64,000 bases of DNA, from NCBI RefSeq assembly GCF_021730395.1, contig NC_069365.1, positions 24,645,501-24,709,500 of the forward strand, in the 5' to 3' direction. Each line of letters opens with the position of its first letter. Within the stretch, counting starts at the first letter, position 1. The notes beneath the pieces are model-generated. The model saw only the letters and a program-made list of their open reading frames with translations, searched no databases and was not told the origin of the DNA. The position numbers and the translations under genes were made by a program. The DNA is from Mercenaria mercenaria. Its lineage: Eukaryota > Mollusca > Bivalvia > Venerida > Veneridae. This document shows positions 45,458 to 59,038 of the stretch, in pieces.

Positions 45458-46823
45458 CTTTACCCAAAATCTGGAGTCCAGTTCCTTTAAGGAAAGATTT
45501 ATAACAATTTGCACAACGTAAAGTGTTGAACAATACCGTTCGAAAGTGGGTCACGTGCCATCAAAAGCTTGGTCAGTAGGTCAAATAATAGAAAAGCCAT
45601 GTGACCTCTCTAAAGGCCATATTTTTCATGGGATCTGTATGAAAGTTGGTCTAAATGTTCATCTTGATGTCAAATTCGAAACAGGGTCATGTGCGGTTAA
45701 AAACTAGGTAAGTAGGTCTAACAATAGAAAAACCTTGTGACCTCTCTAGAGGTCATACTTGTGAATGAATCTCCATAAAAACTGGTCAGAATGTTTATCT
45801 TGATGATATCTAAGTCAAGTTTGAAAGTGGGTCACGTGCCTTTAAAAAGTAGGTCAGTAGGTCAAATGATGAAAAAACGTTGTGACCTCTCTAGAGGCCA
45901 TATTTTTCATGGGATCTGTATGAAAGTTGGTCTGAATGTTTATCTTGATGATATATAGGTCACGTTTGAAATTGGGTCAACTGCGATCGAAAACTAGGTC
46001 AGTAGGTCTTGAAATAGAAAAAACCTTGTGACCTCTCTAGAGGCCATACCCTTGAATGGATCTTCATGAAAATTGGTCAGAATGTTCACCTTGATGATAT
46101 CTAGGTCAAATTTGAAACTTGGTTACGTGCCTTAAAAAACTATGTCAGTAGATCAAATAATAAAAAAAAACTTGTGACCTCTCTAGAGGCCATACTTTTC
46201 ATGGGATCTGTATGAAAGTTGGTCTGAATGTTCATCTTGATGATATCTAGGTCAAGTTTGAAACTGGGTCAACTGCGGTCAAAAACTAGGTCAGTAGGTC
46301 TAAAATTATTAAAATCTTTCGACCTCTCTAGAGGCCATATTTTTCAATGGATCTTCATGAAAATTGATCTGAATGTTTGCCTTGATGATATCTAGGTCAG
46401 TTACGAAACTGGGTCACGTGCGGTCAAAAACTAGGCCGGTAGGTATGAAAATAGAAAAACCTTGTGACCTCTCTAGAGGTCATATTTTTCATGAGATCTT
46501 CATGAAAATTAGTGAGAATGTTCACCTTGATGATGTCTAGGCAAAGTTCAAAACAGGGTCACATACCTTCGAAAACTAGGTCAATAGGTCAAATAATGGA
46601 AAAAACTTGTGACCTCTCTAGAGACCATATTTTTCAATGGATCTTCATTAAAATTGGTCAGAATTTTTATCTTTATAATATCTAGGTCAAGTTCAAAACT
46701 GGGTCACATGAGCTCAAAAACTAGGTCACTATGTCAAATAATAGAAAAAACGACGTCATACTCAAAACTTGGTCATGTGGGAAGAGGTGAGCGATTCAGG
46801 ACCATCATGGTCCTCTTGTTATT
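45458..46823 (+). repeat. 145-bp-unit array (headless), same family as 23350-28581
   Basis: From about 45540, units with TTGATGATATCTAGGTCAAG and CTTGTGACCTCTCTAGAGG, ending GAGGTGAGCGATTCAGGACC, hairpin GGACC-ATCAT-GGTCC and CTCTTGTTA. No head hairpin is seen; the LTR element abuts its left side. Confidence 0.8.
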
Positions 46824-49800
46824 TAAAAAGTCTGCTGCCCCTTGAGTCCTTTCGAAAAAATAGTAGTCAGTTCTTGAAACATAAAAAAAGATTTTTTGTT
46901 GTTACTGTAATGGTTAACAGTAAAATTGGTTTGGTTGTTAGGTAAACGAATGCTAGTATAATTAAAATGGTTATCGTACAGTATGCTTTGCCTGCGTTCA
47001 GTTCGACTTTAAGCTTCATGAAATGGTCACTTTACATCCAATACTAACGTGGCGTTTTGTCTCCGCATTATAAACTCACAGGTTTAAGTAGGAACTGTAA
47101 AATGGTTCCTTAAAACGCAGATATCCCTTAAACAGTAAACACTCATTTCAAAGAGAAATAAAAAGAAAACGGGAGAAAATCATATGCTGAAATAAATTAG
47201 CAAATACAAAAGATACAGTTCTAATTTTATAGCTTACTTCTATTTTGCGATTGGTTAATAGTAAATATCTTTATATCCAGGAAGTCACTATGTTTACATA
47301 GACATGATAAATGTTAATGGCCAACTACTTCAGCTCGGCATTGCAGCTAAAACACAGGTGTAATTTCACTTCACTTTCATAGATACCCGGTGCAATTTAC
47401 GGCTCACTTTGGATATCCCGGAAGAAAGAAAGAAAAAACACAACGTGCAATAAATTGATGAACTTTGAATGATTTAATATTACACTGATAAGAATGTTAT
47501 GTAAATAAACCATGCAACTTTGTCGTCTCAAATATATCCGTACACAACACTACAGTTCTAAAACTAATATTTGCAGTCAAAACGCAACATGCAATCTAAA
47601 CGGTTTGAATACTGGCATTCTCAAAATCATAATTTGAAAGCACATGTAAGAGAATGCCGGCGGTCCACAAGAACGTTTAACACTCACAGCTTTGATGAAG
47701 CCGCTCTAGTACTTATATTTCGTTATTATAGAATGTATTATGATACTTTTGGTAGTTCAATGCATTATTTATAGTATCAATATGGAATAATGATATAAAT
47801 TACTTCTAATATTTTTATATGAGAGGACAGAAGTTACATGTAACTTATATTTCGGATATAGAAGTGGGCTCCAGAGGAAATAAGTGTCAAATTATTATAC
47901 GTTCTGTAACAATATACAAATTGTAGAAGTTGCGACTGCTTTTAAATAGTTTTCTATAAACATTTATATGTAAACAGATCTCTTTCATTTTCTCCGCGCA
48001 TGCTTTGTATGGACCGTCTTGGTGTTTATTTTTCATCTGGTCAAAATATACACGTTCATCGATTTGTCGAAATATTTAGTTAAGAGAAAAGACCACTGGT
48101 CTGTAATTGGAATAATGGTTGCTAAACTTAAATGTTTTACTTTGTGGTCTTCAGTCAATTGCTACTCCGTCGAAGGGATTCACTACCATAATATTAACAC
48201 CATATAGCTAATCGAAGACGTTATTATCTTAAACCTTATGGCTTACTACTTAATGCAGCTAAGGTTTTACTTAATTCCGCTAAGCCAGTATTGGTGAGAA
48301 TTATCCCACTTCTCCCGGTAGGAGGTCAAAAGCTTCCGTTATTAAGCCTATTTTACTGATAAAACAATAAAAAAAAGACTTTAAAACATTTGTCAAGATT
48401 GTAATTGTACCAGTGACAGAGAACTCTATTTCTTAACAATGTAAGAAAAGTAACACAAATGAACCAAATCTTCGTTAATAAAAGATGCAACTGAAAATTA
48501 AAACATTTTAACAAATAAGTCGCAGTTAGCGTAAATCTGTTATAAATGAATAGATTATGATTTCTGATATGATTTATGATATGACATATTCAATAAATCG
48601 TTGATAAAAGTACATTGTATTGTAGGTTTTAAAGAAAAATGTTTCTGATATAATTTGTCAGATTGTAATCATCTTCCAGAGTATTCAAGTTTAACAATTA
48701 TGTTGTACAAGAAGCAAGACAGCATTTCAATAGATAAGTTATTTATTTATTTTACAACAAACACATTACAAACTATTATAGCTAACATTTAAAAATCATT
48801 TAATAGGATTTAAGTTATACATGGCTATTTTTAACAAATTCCTCCTATTTGAACAAGATCACAAGAGTACATACAATAAGCTTAATTCAATTCTAATGTG
48901 TTTTCCTTGCAAAAAAAATGTGAGGTTTGAACTATCTTCATTTTCTTAAATGATCTTGTATCCTTCAAATGCATTTGATGTCAGATGATGTTTGAGGTCG
49001 CTTTTTATGATTTTTTTTAATGAGTCAAAATATGTAAGAAGTTGAACAACTAGCTCTATATTCGTCTATTATTCCTTTAACAAGCCATTGGTGTTGGACT
49101 TCTTAATTGCGATGTTTTACACACAGGTCTACGGTATTTCAATGGTTTGAATTATAGCAAAATATAAACAATCTGAATGAAAACCTAAACTGAAATATAG
49201 ACACAACACAAGTGAATACAGAAGGAAATACATTGCAACATAAACTAGTATATGTATGTATCAATGCAGGATAACAAATTTAAATATAACAAAAATATCT
49301 TTAAAAAAGATGGTCGTCGTGATGTAACTGAAGCACAAGTTATATATGGGCAGAAACCTGTATTTTAAATCTTTTGGCAATGTTGAAAGGGGCCTCTGTG
49401 AAGTTTTGTATAAATAAGGACAGTAGTTCTGAAGAAGACTGTGTTTAGACATTGTGGAGGGACACACGACGGACACCAAACAATCACAAAAGCTCACTTT
49501 GAGCTTTTGGTGCTTAAAATTTGTAACAGTAAGCAAACAATATTGAAATAGAATCTACGTTCTATACTTTATTTCTGGAATTGTTGGAAGCAACATGAAC
49601 CCTTACCCTACTTCAGCTTATTACCAAATTTGTCTATCATTCAGAATATGTACAGTACTGTTTTCACCGGAAAGATTAATTTATAATTTAGAGTCTAAAA
49701 TTTAACAGTATCGGACATGTTGTTGCAGGTTAGTAATGATTTGCACTGGTTAAAAATTGTTGCTGTAATGCAGGGTAAGAGTTAATGACTGTATAAAACA

Positions 49801-50600
49801 AATAACCTTTTTGTAAAAACAAAACTTAAGGAAAGGAAACTTAACAAAACAGAATTAACTTAACAAGAAAACTTAACAAAACAGAAATATGCCCGGATGA
49901 GCAGATGAATATTTGGTTACGCACACCTGTTCAAGTGGTACGCATACAACCCGATGGTGCTGTACTTATAGAGGTTATAGATGACGAACGCGTTGTCATT
50001 TCACTCGGTGTCACACATGACTCAGAGTGAAGCATTTTCAGCCTTTCCTCCAGTCAGCGTCACTCTTACAAAATCTCTCATTATGGCTGAAAATACCGAG
50101 AATACCTTACCAAGCAATCCGATTGGTACATTATTCATGCGGCATAAGGTCATACGAGGTAATAAAATCGTGTTTTATACGGCACGCCGAAAAAAGATAA
50201 AGTAAGCTTGTTCCTGAATAAACATGCACAACTGAGGTCATGGTGTTTCCAAATGTAGAGTGCCAATGCCAAAGGTAGAATAATGAACACACCGGAATTC
50301 CGATTCAGCCAATCTGTGTGTTTCTGCCCGTTTGTTGATTGGTTATGACCTGCTTAATCTGTCAATTTGCTGACAGGAAATTATCATGATCAGCCGGTTT
50401 ACCGATACTATATCATTCTATACATAGAGCATGACGTCACACATTCCGTCAGTGCGACAGTATGAAAGCGCTACCGTAGTGTACACAATGATACTATATA
50501 GCCTACTGTATCAGCCGATTTGCTGATAGGTAATGTCCTACTTGATTTGTCGGTTTGTTTCAATTTACTTGTGTTGACGCACAATGTTGCGATAATTGGT
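46824..50600. other. Long AT-rich stretch, no gene recognised
   Basis: No convincing frame apart from the weak candidate near 49.9 kb. 49340-49515 resembles a decayed, inverted hairpin-headed element (GACGGACACCAAACAATCAC then AAAGCTCACTTTGAGCTTTTGG). 49840-49880 holds a short CTTAACAAAACAGAA duplication. Confidence 0.5.
49908..50030 (+). CDS. Weak candidate exon, unrecognised
   Basis: An open frame of 41 codons from an in-frame ATG (AGCAGATGAAT), peptide MNIWLRTPVQVVRIQPDG then AVLIEVIDDERVVISLGV and THDSE before TGA. The beta-strand-like hydrophobic alternation looks protein-like, but it is short, I recognise no family, and no clear splice sites flank it. Confidence 0.15.
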   Translation, partial: NIWLRTPVQVVRIQPDGAVLIEVIDDERVVISLGVTHDSE

Positions 50601-52508
50601 GTTATTATCCCCCGACGAAAGTCGGAGGGATATAGTTTTGGCGTTGTCTGTCCGTCCGTCCGTCCGTCCGTCCTTCCGTCCGTCTTTCCGTCCGTCCATC
50701 CGTCCGTCCGTCCGGAGCCATATCTAGGAAATGGTTGGGAATATTTATTTAAAACTTCATATACATGTTCACCACAATGAGTTCTTGCGGCCCGTCAAGT
50801 TTCAGTCAGATTGCCCAAGTAACACCAGAGTTATGGCCCTTAGAAGTTTCTAGTGTTAACTTTATAGAGTACTATAAATATGGCAATTTCTGCATCATAA
50901 CTTTTGATTTATTTGACCTAGAACTATGAAACTTAAACAGAATTTAGATCACCATAATGTGGTTGTGTACACACAATTTCATTTGGATTTATTTGTAAAT
51001 TAAGAGTTATTGCCCTTTAATTGTATAAAAATCCACATATTTGTACATAACAAACTTACCATTTGGTAGAATTTCATTAAATTTCTTTCATTCTTTTCCA
51101 TGAACATTTATTGTAAACATGTGAAGTTGTGTACCCACACCTGGTCACCCCCTTACCTTGATCACACACCTCCCCCCCCCCCCTATCCCCCGACACCCCC
51201 ACTCCCACCACCAAAAAAAAAAAAAAAATCATTCATTATTTTAGATTTTTTTCAAACAAACTTCATATACATGTTCACCACTATGAGGTTATGGGGCCCA
51301 TCGATTTTAAGACAGATTGCCCAAGTAACACCAGAGTTATGGCCCTTAGATGTTTCTAGTGTTAACTATATAGGGTACTATATATCTATAGATATGCCAA
51401 TTTCTGCATCATAACTTTTGATATATTTGACCTAGAACTATGAAACTTTAACAGAATTTAGAGCACTGTAATGTGGTTGTGCACAGACAATTTTGTACGG
51501 ATTTCTTTTTGTAACTTCAGAGTTATTGCCCTTTAATTGTCTAAAAATCCACATATTTGTACATAACAAACTTACCATTTGGCAGAATTTCATTAAATTT
51601 CTTTCATTCTTTTCTGTTAACATTTATTATAAACATGTGAAGTTGTGCACCCACACCTGGTCACCCACTTGCCTTGGTCACACCCTTCCCCCCCCCACCC
51701 CCCCCCCCCACCTCCCCAAAAAATTTTTTTTTTTCATTTCTTATTTTAGATTTTTTTCTAACCTTCCAAGTTGTACCATTCCCCCACCTCACTTCTCCAC
51801 CCAGTCAAGCCACCACTGATCATGCATCCCCTCCCCCCCCCCCCCCCCCCCGCCCTTCCAACTTCACCCTTTTACCTTTTTTTTTTTTTTTTTTCATTTT
51901 TAATTTTCTAATTTTCAATCACTATTTATAATCAACATGTGAAATTTTGTTTCCTCTCCCGTTCCCCTGCACCCCCACCCCCATAAAAAAATAAATATAT
52001 ACATATATCTATATATAGATATATATATTTCCATTCCTTTTTTTTTTTTAAATGTTCAAACCTTCAACATGTTAAGTTGTGACTGCACAAACCTTGCCCT
52101 CAGCCATGTTCAAGATATCTTACCTGTGTTCTCTTAAGGACATCTGATCTTTTAAGTTCAAATGTACATGTAAAACAGCAACACCTGGTGCCAAACCACT
52201 CAAAGACAATATTTCATTCCAGTTAAACTTCAAGCTCACATTTTAATTAACTGCATTTAATTTTAAAAGCTAAGCTTATTACAGTAAGCATATCCCATTC
52301 AAAATAAATTCTTTAGTCAGGATCAAAGTATCATACATTTATTATGTACTCTTTAATTAAACATTTGTTTTCTGTTAAATTGATTTTGACTAATGAAATT
52401 ATTTGCTTCTTATTAACATCCTTAACTTTTTGCCGGATATATCTTTTTGCCATTCCTCACCACAAACCCTTTCGGCGGGGGATACCAATTCATCGAATTT
52501 GCTTGTTT
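50601..52508 (+). repeat. ATCCCCCGACGAAAG-headed element with a tandem duplication
   Basis: Head hairpin ATCCCCCGAC-GAAA-GTCGGAGGGAT at 50607, then a (TCCG)n tract 50651-50714. Two ~510-bp copies follow (CTTCATATACATGTTCACCA at 50754 and 51260; AACATGTGAAGTTGTG at 51116 and 51633), each ending in a C-rich, T-rich tract. The tail TTCGGCGGGGGATACC echoes the head, followed by hairpin AATTC-ATC-GAATT and TGCTTGTTT. Confidence 0.75.
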
Positions 52509-53386
52509 GTATACAATTCAGCATATTACATACGTATATTATCAATACGTGCGCACAACATAAATTTATTTTGACTTTGATAACCCGTTGAAAATACGTA
52601 GTACTACTAATTCTTTACACCTGATATGATCATAAGACCAGCCTATTTATAAATAAACTTTAGGACGGAAATTAAGTTAAATTAAGTTAAAGAATCAGTA
52701 AATGATCTGGCCGATGTTCGTTATCTAATCAGCAGTATTTCTTTTAGATAAAACGGGACTTTCCTACTTCAAACTTTGAAATACTGTCTTCTGACAAATA
52801 GTTATTTTTGCAACCGGTCTTGATTTCGAAAAGGGAACTGTACTCTGTTTAAACTAGCATTCCTTTTGACAGATTTCCATAAACAATTCAAATACGGTTA
52901 AAAGGTACAAGAAATTAAAAAAATACCTACATTTTATATAGTCTCTCAAAATTTGAAACCTGTACTATTCCATGTTTTATACTGTCATTAAGAAATTTCT
53001 GTACTTATATTTGAACCTTAAGAAATGGTTTAAAAGAACGAAAATGTCACGTTCAAGGTTTATTCATTAAAGACGCGCCACAGAATAACTGTATTCTTTT
53101 GTATTTCTATGAAGGTAATTATATATTTTTGCATGGTGAGAAAAATGAGAAAAACAATTATTATACATGCAAATGCCAAGACAATGTGTTTAATGTCTAA
53201 ACATTTTATTAAATACATGTAGAAGTATGCATTGCTTTGTCCTCATTTGTTTGTTTTGTCTTTGGTCGTGTGTCTGTCTATGTGTGCTAGTCTTGTGTAC
53301 GTGCTCCTTCTGTGGGTTGCGCTTTGGGTGGCTGCGTTTCTGGAACGTGGATTTTTCTTTTGGATATCCATCTTAAAGGTTTGTTG
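52509..53386. other. No gene recognised
   Basis: AT-rich spacer between two hairpin-headed elements. Only short frames without motifs. Confidence 0.55.
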
Positions 53387-53387
53387 T

Positions 53388-54695
53388 TTTTAGCTCACCT
53401 GTCACATAGTGACAAGGTGAGCTTTTGTGATCACCCTTCGTCCGTTGTCCGTCGTCCGTCGTCAGTCCGTCCGTCCGTGCGTGCGTCAACGATTTCTTGT
53501 CTGCACGATAGTGGTTTCATTTATGATTTTATTTCAACCAAACTTGCACACAACTTGCATCACCATAAGATCTCGGTTTCTTTCTTGAACTGGCCAGATC
53601 CCATTATGGGTTCCAGAGTTATGGCCCCTGAAAGGGCCAAAATTAGCTATTTTGACCTTGTCTGCACAATAGCAGCTTTATTTATAACTTGATTTTTACC
53701 AAACTGGCACACAACTTGTATCACCATAAGATCTTGGTTCCTCTCTTGAACTGGCGAAATTCCATTATGGGTTCCAGAGTTATGGCCCCTGAAAGGGCCA
53801 GAATTAGCTATTTTGACATTGTCTGCACAATAGCAGCTTCATTTATGATTTGAATTTAATCAAACTTGCACAAAACTTGTGTCACCATAAGATCTCGGTT
53901 CCTTTTTTAAACCGGCCAGATCCCTTAATGGGTTCCAGAGTTATGGCCCCTGAAAGGGCCAAAATTAGCTATTTTGACCTTGTCTGCACAATAGCAGCTT
54001 CATTTATGATTTGATTTTAACCAAACTTGCACACAACTTGTATCACCACAAGATCTTGGTTCCTTTCTTGAACTGGCCTGATTCCATCATGGGTTCCAGA
54101 GTTATGGCCCCTTAAAAGTCCAAAATTGGCTATTTTGGCTTTTGCAGCCATGTAGATTCTTCATTTATGGTTTGATTTGATACAAACTTCCAAAATATCT
54201 TCAACAACAATAAATCTTGGATTCCATGACAAACAGATCCAATCGTAGGTTCCGGAGTTATTTTATATCTGATTACCTCCCCTGATTATAATCAAATGGA
54301 TTTATATCAGTAAGTACTTATAGGACTTATTTGAAATTTCATTATTGTCATTAGTTGGACTGAGCCAATCAGGGTAGAAAACTATGGACTGATTTTATGT
54401 CAGATTACCTCCCTTTGTTTCAAATTAAAATGGGTATATCTCCGTAACTAATGAAGATACTGATCTGAAATTTCATTTATGTCAACAGATTTATTTGGCA
54501 GATCCTTCTTTTGTTCACTTACAATAATTTTTTTTTTAATTACTTCCTTTTACGTTACTATAAATAGCTTATTTTTAGTAACTTTTTTATTATTGGCCGT
54601 AGGGAAAAACCGAGACCACTTTTCTGTGGTACAACATGGATGGTACCTCCAATTTTTAGGTGTATTTTGGCATATCTTGTTATATATAACATTGT
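53388..54695 (+). repeat. Hairpin-headed element with 161-bp units, tail lost
   Basis: Head AGCTCACCTGTCACATAGTG closing on ACAAGGTGAGCT, TCCG/TGCG repeats, four clear units as at 5520, then the same unique 3' part as at 11300 (AAACCGAGACCACTTT, CATGGATGGTACCTCCAAT). It stops matching near 54690 before the usual tail. Confidence 0.8.
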
Positions 54696-54749
54696 GGCGT
54701 CCTTTAGAAATAATTCTTTTGGGAGGTACTTTGGAAGCAGCATATCACA

Positions 54750-54941
54750 GGCAATATCGCCACATATGAAACTGATATGATTATCATATGATTCTCATAT
54801 GAGACCTTTCAAATGCTTATCATAAAAAAGAGCCGGATATGATAAGCATATGATCGTATAATGATATGAGTATCATAAGAAATTCATATGAATTTCATAT
54901 GGTAATCATTTCATATGAGAATCATATGTGGCGAAATTGGC
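54750..54941. repeat. CATATG-rich foldback element
   Basis: Ends GGCAATATCGCCACATATGA and its near complement TCATATGTGGCGAAATTGGC enclose many CATATGA/TCATATG palindromes, so nearly all 190 bp can pair. No gene. Confidence 0.65.
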
Positions 54942-55109
54942 TATGTGGAACACAACCAAAGAAAACAAGTGCAAGGTCTGTTCGTGTGAGGTAACGAAAA
55001 AATATCAACACCACTTACACCAGCCTAGCACCGACTTTAGCGAAACTCTAACGTACATTTAATACACATCGTGATCCCAACGGACTTGAAGATACTACAA
55101 CACAGAATC

Positions 55110-55620
55110 TAAGGACATATTACGTCCTGTTTTGCATTTCACTCAGACAGACCAGAGTCATGGTCGTTGACTTAGTGAAAATGCACATAAAGGTCTTAAA
55201 AGTTTGTGTTGCATATACTAGTACCTGACAAAATCACCTAGAGTCATCATCCATTTTGGAATATTATTCAGCATGTGAATTTGTGCGCCTGAGCTTTTTT
55301 ATTTAACTGATCAAGATCATAGTTCTGGCCCTTGACATAGTCAAAAATATTCATTAAGGGCATAAAATTTTGTGTTCCATGTGTCTCTAAATGTATTTGA
55401 CCCAGAGTTATAAAACATTGGAGGATTGTGAACTATTATGTGAGGTTGTGCGCATCTGATGTTCTGTTTGGGATATCACTCAGCGAAACCATAGTTATGG
55501 TCCTTGACTTAGTGAAAAAATACATATAAAGTTCTTAAAAAGTTGTGTTGCATATAACTCAAAAATAGTTCACATAGTGTCAGGAAGTGAGAGCAATCAG
55601 TGTTCTATGGACACACAGCT
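55110..55620 (+). repeat. Decayed tandem-core repeat
   Basis: About three eroded units with CTTGACTTAGTGAAAA, CATAAAGGTCTTAAAA, GTTGTGTTGCATATA and TGAGGTTGTGCGCATCTGA. No head or tail is recognised. Confidence 0.55.
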
Positions 55621-56105
55621 AGTTGTTTACATACCTTTGATTCCCAGGCGCTTCGTCTACACATGAGATTCATTGACCGAAAAGCGTAGAAATGTTCAAA
55701 ATGAAAAGAAAATAATGATAACAGTGGTTAGCAATGTTATGTTTGAATGTTCGTGACGGATAATCTATAAGGCTTGTCTGTCGTTTTTTTTGTGTTTGAA
55801 CCATTTATAGAATTGGGTCCTGTTTATCAATGAAAGAAGTCCAGATACACGACAGACACGAGACTGAATTTCAAAACAGTACGGAATTTTTTTCTGCCTG
55901 TTCGTGTTTACTTTTAAAATACAAACCGTATTTTTTACAACATTTCTACAGGTATATACATACATTGCTTTTCGTTGAAATCAAGACCAAGATTGAACCA
56001 CCGTAACGTAAGATTTATGACACGTGATAAATGAAAAAAGTAAAGTATTGTTATTTCTGAACATGAATAACACGCACGACGGAATCATGGATACACTATA
56101 AGTAA
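55621..56105. other. No gene recognised
   Basis: AT-rich spacer before the SINE. Short frames only. Confidence 0.5.
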
Positions 56106-56378
56106 TGCGCCCGCCCGCTTAGCTCAATATAGGAGTCCAGAATGTACGAATCGTGGGGTCGTGAATTCGATCACCGGGCGGGGCATATGCTCACCGTGAC
56201 GATTTGGTCTGAAATTATTCGTCCTCGACCTCTGATTCATGTGGAGAAATTGGCAGTTACTTGCGGTTAACAGGTTTGCACTGGTACAGAATACAGGAAC
56301 ACTGGTTAAGTGAATTGTCCACCGTTACATAACTGATATACTGTTGAAAAATGGAGTTAAACCCAAAATAAACAAACT
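56106..56378 (+). mobile_element. tRNA-derived SINE, second type
   Basis: A tRNA-like head (56112-56183) with box A TTAGCTCAATATAGG and box B-like GTGAATTCGATCACC; GCCCG near the start pairs with CGGGC at the end. The body runs to CTGATATACTGTTGAAAAAT and GGAGTTAAACCCAAAATAA, a 3' end I know from bivalve SINEs, followed by AAACAAAC. No clear target duplication. Confidence 0.72.
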
Positions 56379-56589
56379 GTAAAAATGAACAACGAGGTTA
56401 AGTTGGTTTGTGACCCAACGTTTCCTGTGTATATACATATATTTTATGTATACCATCAACGTTTCCTACGACATTCCAAATATATCACAAAGCATGTATT
56501 AATACCTAAATTTTTCATCAAATATTGTATAAAACTAGTTCCTATATAAATAGATAAATATATTATTAATATTGTTATTGTTACTTGTT

Positions 56590-56760
56590 GTTATTCACAA
56601 CATGTCAGAAGGTTCATAATGCTGGCAACAAAATGATATGAGTTATTCCCCCCCCCCCCCCCCCCTCTACACACACACACACCTCTTACAAGAATTTCAG
56701 GTTCAAGTTGTGATGCACTTTTGCTCTATCTCAGTTCACAGTTTATATTGAGTTTTACCA
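56590..56760 (+). repeat. Fragment of the 32248-type element
   Basis: GAGTTATTCCCCCCC (C run 56648-56665), ACACACACAC, TTTCAGGTTCAAGTTGTGAT, GCACTTTTGCTCTATCTC match the unit at 32475-32555. Confidence 0.6.
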
Positions 56761-59038
56761 AACTACAGTCAAATATTAATTAAGGCTATACGAATGATAT
56801 ATAAAGCGTAGTTATCAACGCCTGCGTTTGTTTTTATTATAAACCATACTATTTCGAAATAAATTGAAGTCCGGTCATTTTCTATAAGCAATTTTCTAAG
56901 AACAATCAATTTATAACACTAAAATACATTATTTTACAATTAGCCAAGTAGTAAGTGTAGAATATTATTCTTAATAACTGATCGCTGTTTGTTTACAGAT
57001 TTGTTTATCCGACTAGAGGTGCCAAACTTAAATAATCGTTTTATTAAGGTTAACAGACACAAGCCGTTGATTTTGACTAGCTTAAAGCTTAAATGTTATA
57101 TCAAAATACAGTGTAGTATAACAAATAGATGATATATTCCTTTGTACTTCAGAGACAATCCATTTTCCCATTGTTAAATTATCGCATTTAGAAAATGTCG
57201 ATTTTTTTTTCGAAATATTTCAGAGGTATGTTAAAAGAGAACCACAGCTGCATATCCATACTTACTGTCATAACACTCAAATATGCATTTTGATATCAGA
57301 TACAAAACTGAGAAATTAGGAAGGAAATTTGTTTCGCACCATTATCTTAGTCTCTGCAAATGCACATCCTTTTTATCATAGCTTCTTACATACCAAACTG
57401 GGATTTCTGGTGACTTCCCAGGTGCTGTAAGATGACTCTCGTGCTCTAAAAGACGTATAACGGACTACACCTTTATAGCCAGTTCGTGTAGTAATTATGA
57501 TTATTTTATGTAAAATCGGATAAAAATCAAATACCTTGATAGTTCCTCTTTATATTTCCCGATTCAAAAACATTATTTTACGGAAAAAACACAACGTTTC
57601 ACTGTAGATGATAAAACAAAAGCTTTATTATTCCTTCTCTTGAGAAGGAATATTATAGTTCAGTAAGTCACACTTAACTGAGCTACTGATACCGAAAGCT
57701 GTTGTCATTACAAGCTGGCCAATAAAACTCCGTGACCTTAGAAATAACCTCTGACGTAAGACTATTCTTTCCTAATTGAGGCGACTCTCTGACTGAACGC
57801 GTTCCGTGGATTACATATTACTAAACCCGAGGATGTTATTTCCTCCATTCTTGAAGAACATAACATACATTCAGTCTACCAGATAGACATATATCAGCAA
57901 ATTTAAATGTAAACAACTAAATATTATCGTTACCTTGAAATGCATAGATAATATATGAAAACAAACCCCATTGCGACCCTCTAATTATGCGCAACAAATT
58001 CACGCATCGAATCGTCAATCGGGTCACTTATTGCCGTATTTACTTTACTGAAAGTGGTAACAGATTTAATTTGTTGTTGGATTTAACAATTTATGTTAAA
58101 TAACTAGCGTAAATACTTACTTGAAATTTTTTGGCAGTATAAAACAGACATTGCAACCAAAATTTTACAAGATGGTCATTTTATATTTATATAGCTATGC
58201 CCTAGAAGGAACTTTTGCTATGCTTTAACTTGTAAATGTAAACATCGATAAATATAGAACGAGAAGCGACTGTATTTTTAGACACTATCGTCACGTGGAC
58301 AGCGAACCAAAACTGCGCATGGCAAAATATGGCGTAATGAGGCGTAATGCTGTATAATGAATGGGGTATTGGGCATAATGTATATATATCTTAGATATTG
58401 ATATTTATAATTGAAGGAAAAAGATTATATTTCATTAAATGATACATATGTAGCCTAAACATCAGGCATAGATATATTCAAAACTATTTCTGACTGCTCC
58501 CTTTATATATTAGGCCCGGCTTTACCCTTTTTAGGTCAATTAGTGAGTAGGTTATAGGAAAAAGATGTTTCCTTTTGTAAAGAAAGCACCAAACTTTGTA
58601 TGTAACTATTTTGAAGTATGCTGAATCCAAAAATAGGAGGAAACACGCAGTTCGTTAACCTCAATAAGCTTAAAATGAGGCCCCAAAAAGGGACCTAGAT
58701 TTTATTTATTTTAATCATATATTTTTGAAAGCAATGTCCAAAAGGTTAATTTATAACTTAAATAAGTAACTACTATTGACATAATATTTATCTAGTTACA
58801 TATTATACACATTTAATATATATGACACTGACAAATGACATAGATGAGGCCCCTAAAAGGGAGAAAATTGTTTAAAAATTTCATTTTCAGGATGACTTCA
58901 TTTTTAAGTGTGAATATTATATCACTCAGGTAAACAAAACTAATTTTAGTATTAAATTATATCAAAATATTATTAAACATTCTTTACATTCTGAGGTTCG
59001 TTAAGGGTATTTTACAAAACAAATTCATACTGGTTGTA
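56761..59038. other. No gene recognised
   Basis: AT-rich sequence with no convincing coding frame, RNA gene or terminal repeat found by eye on either strand. Confidence 0.5.

Noticed and set aside
51100-51931. Proline-rich proteins (PPPPPP runs)
   Set aside because: Translations of C-run microsatellites inside a repeat element.
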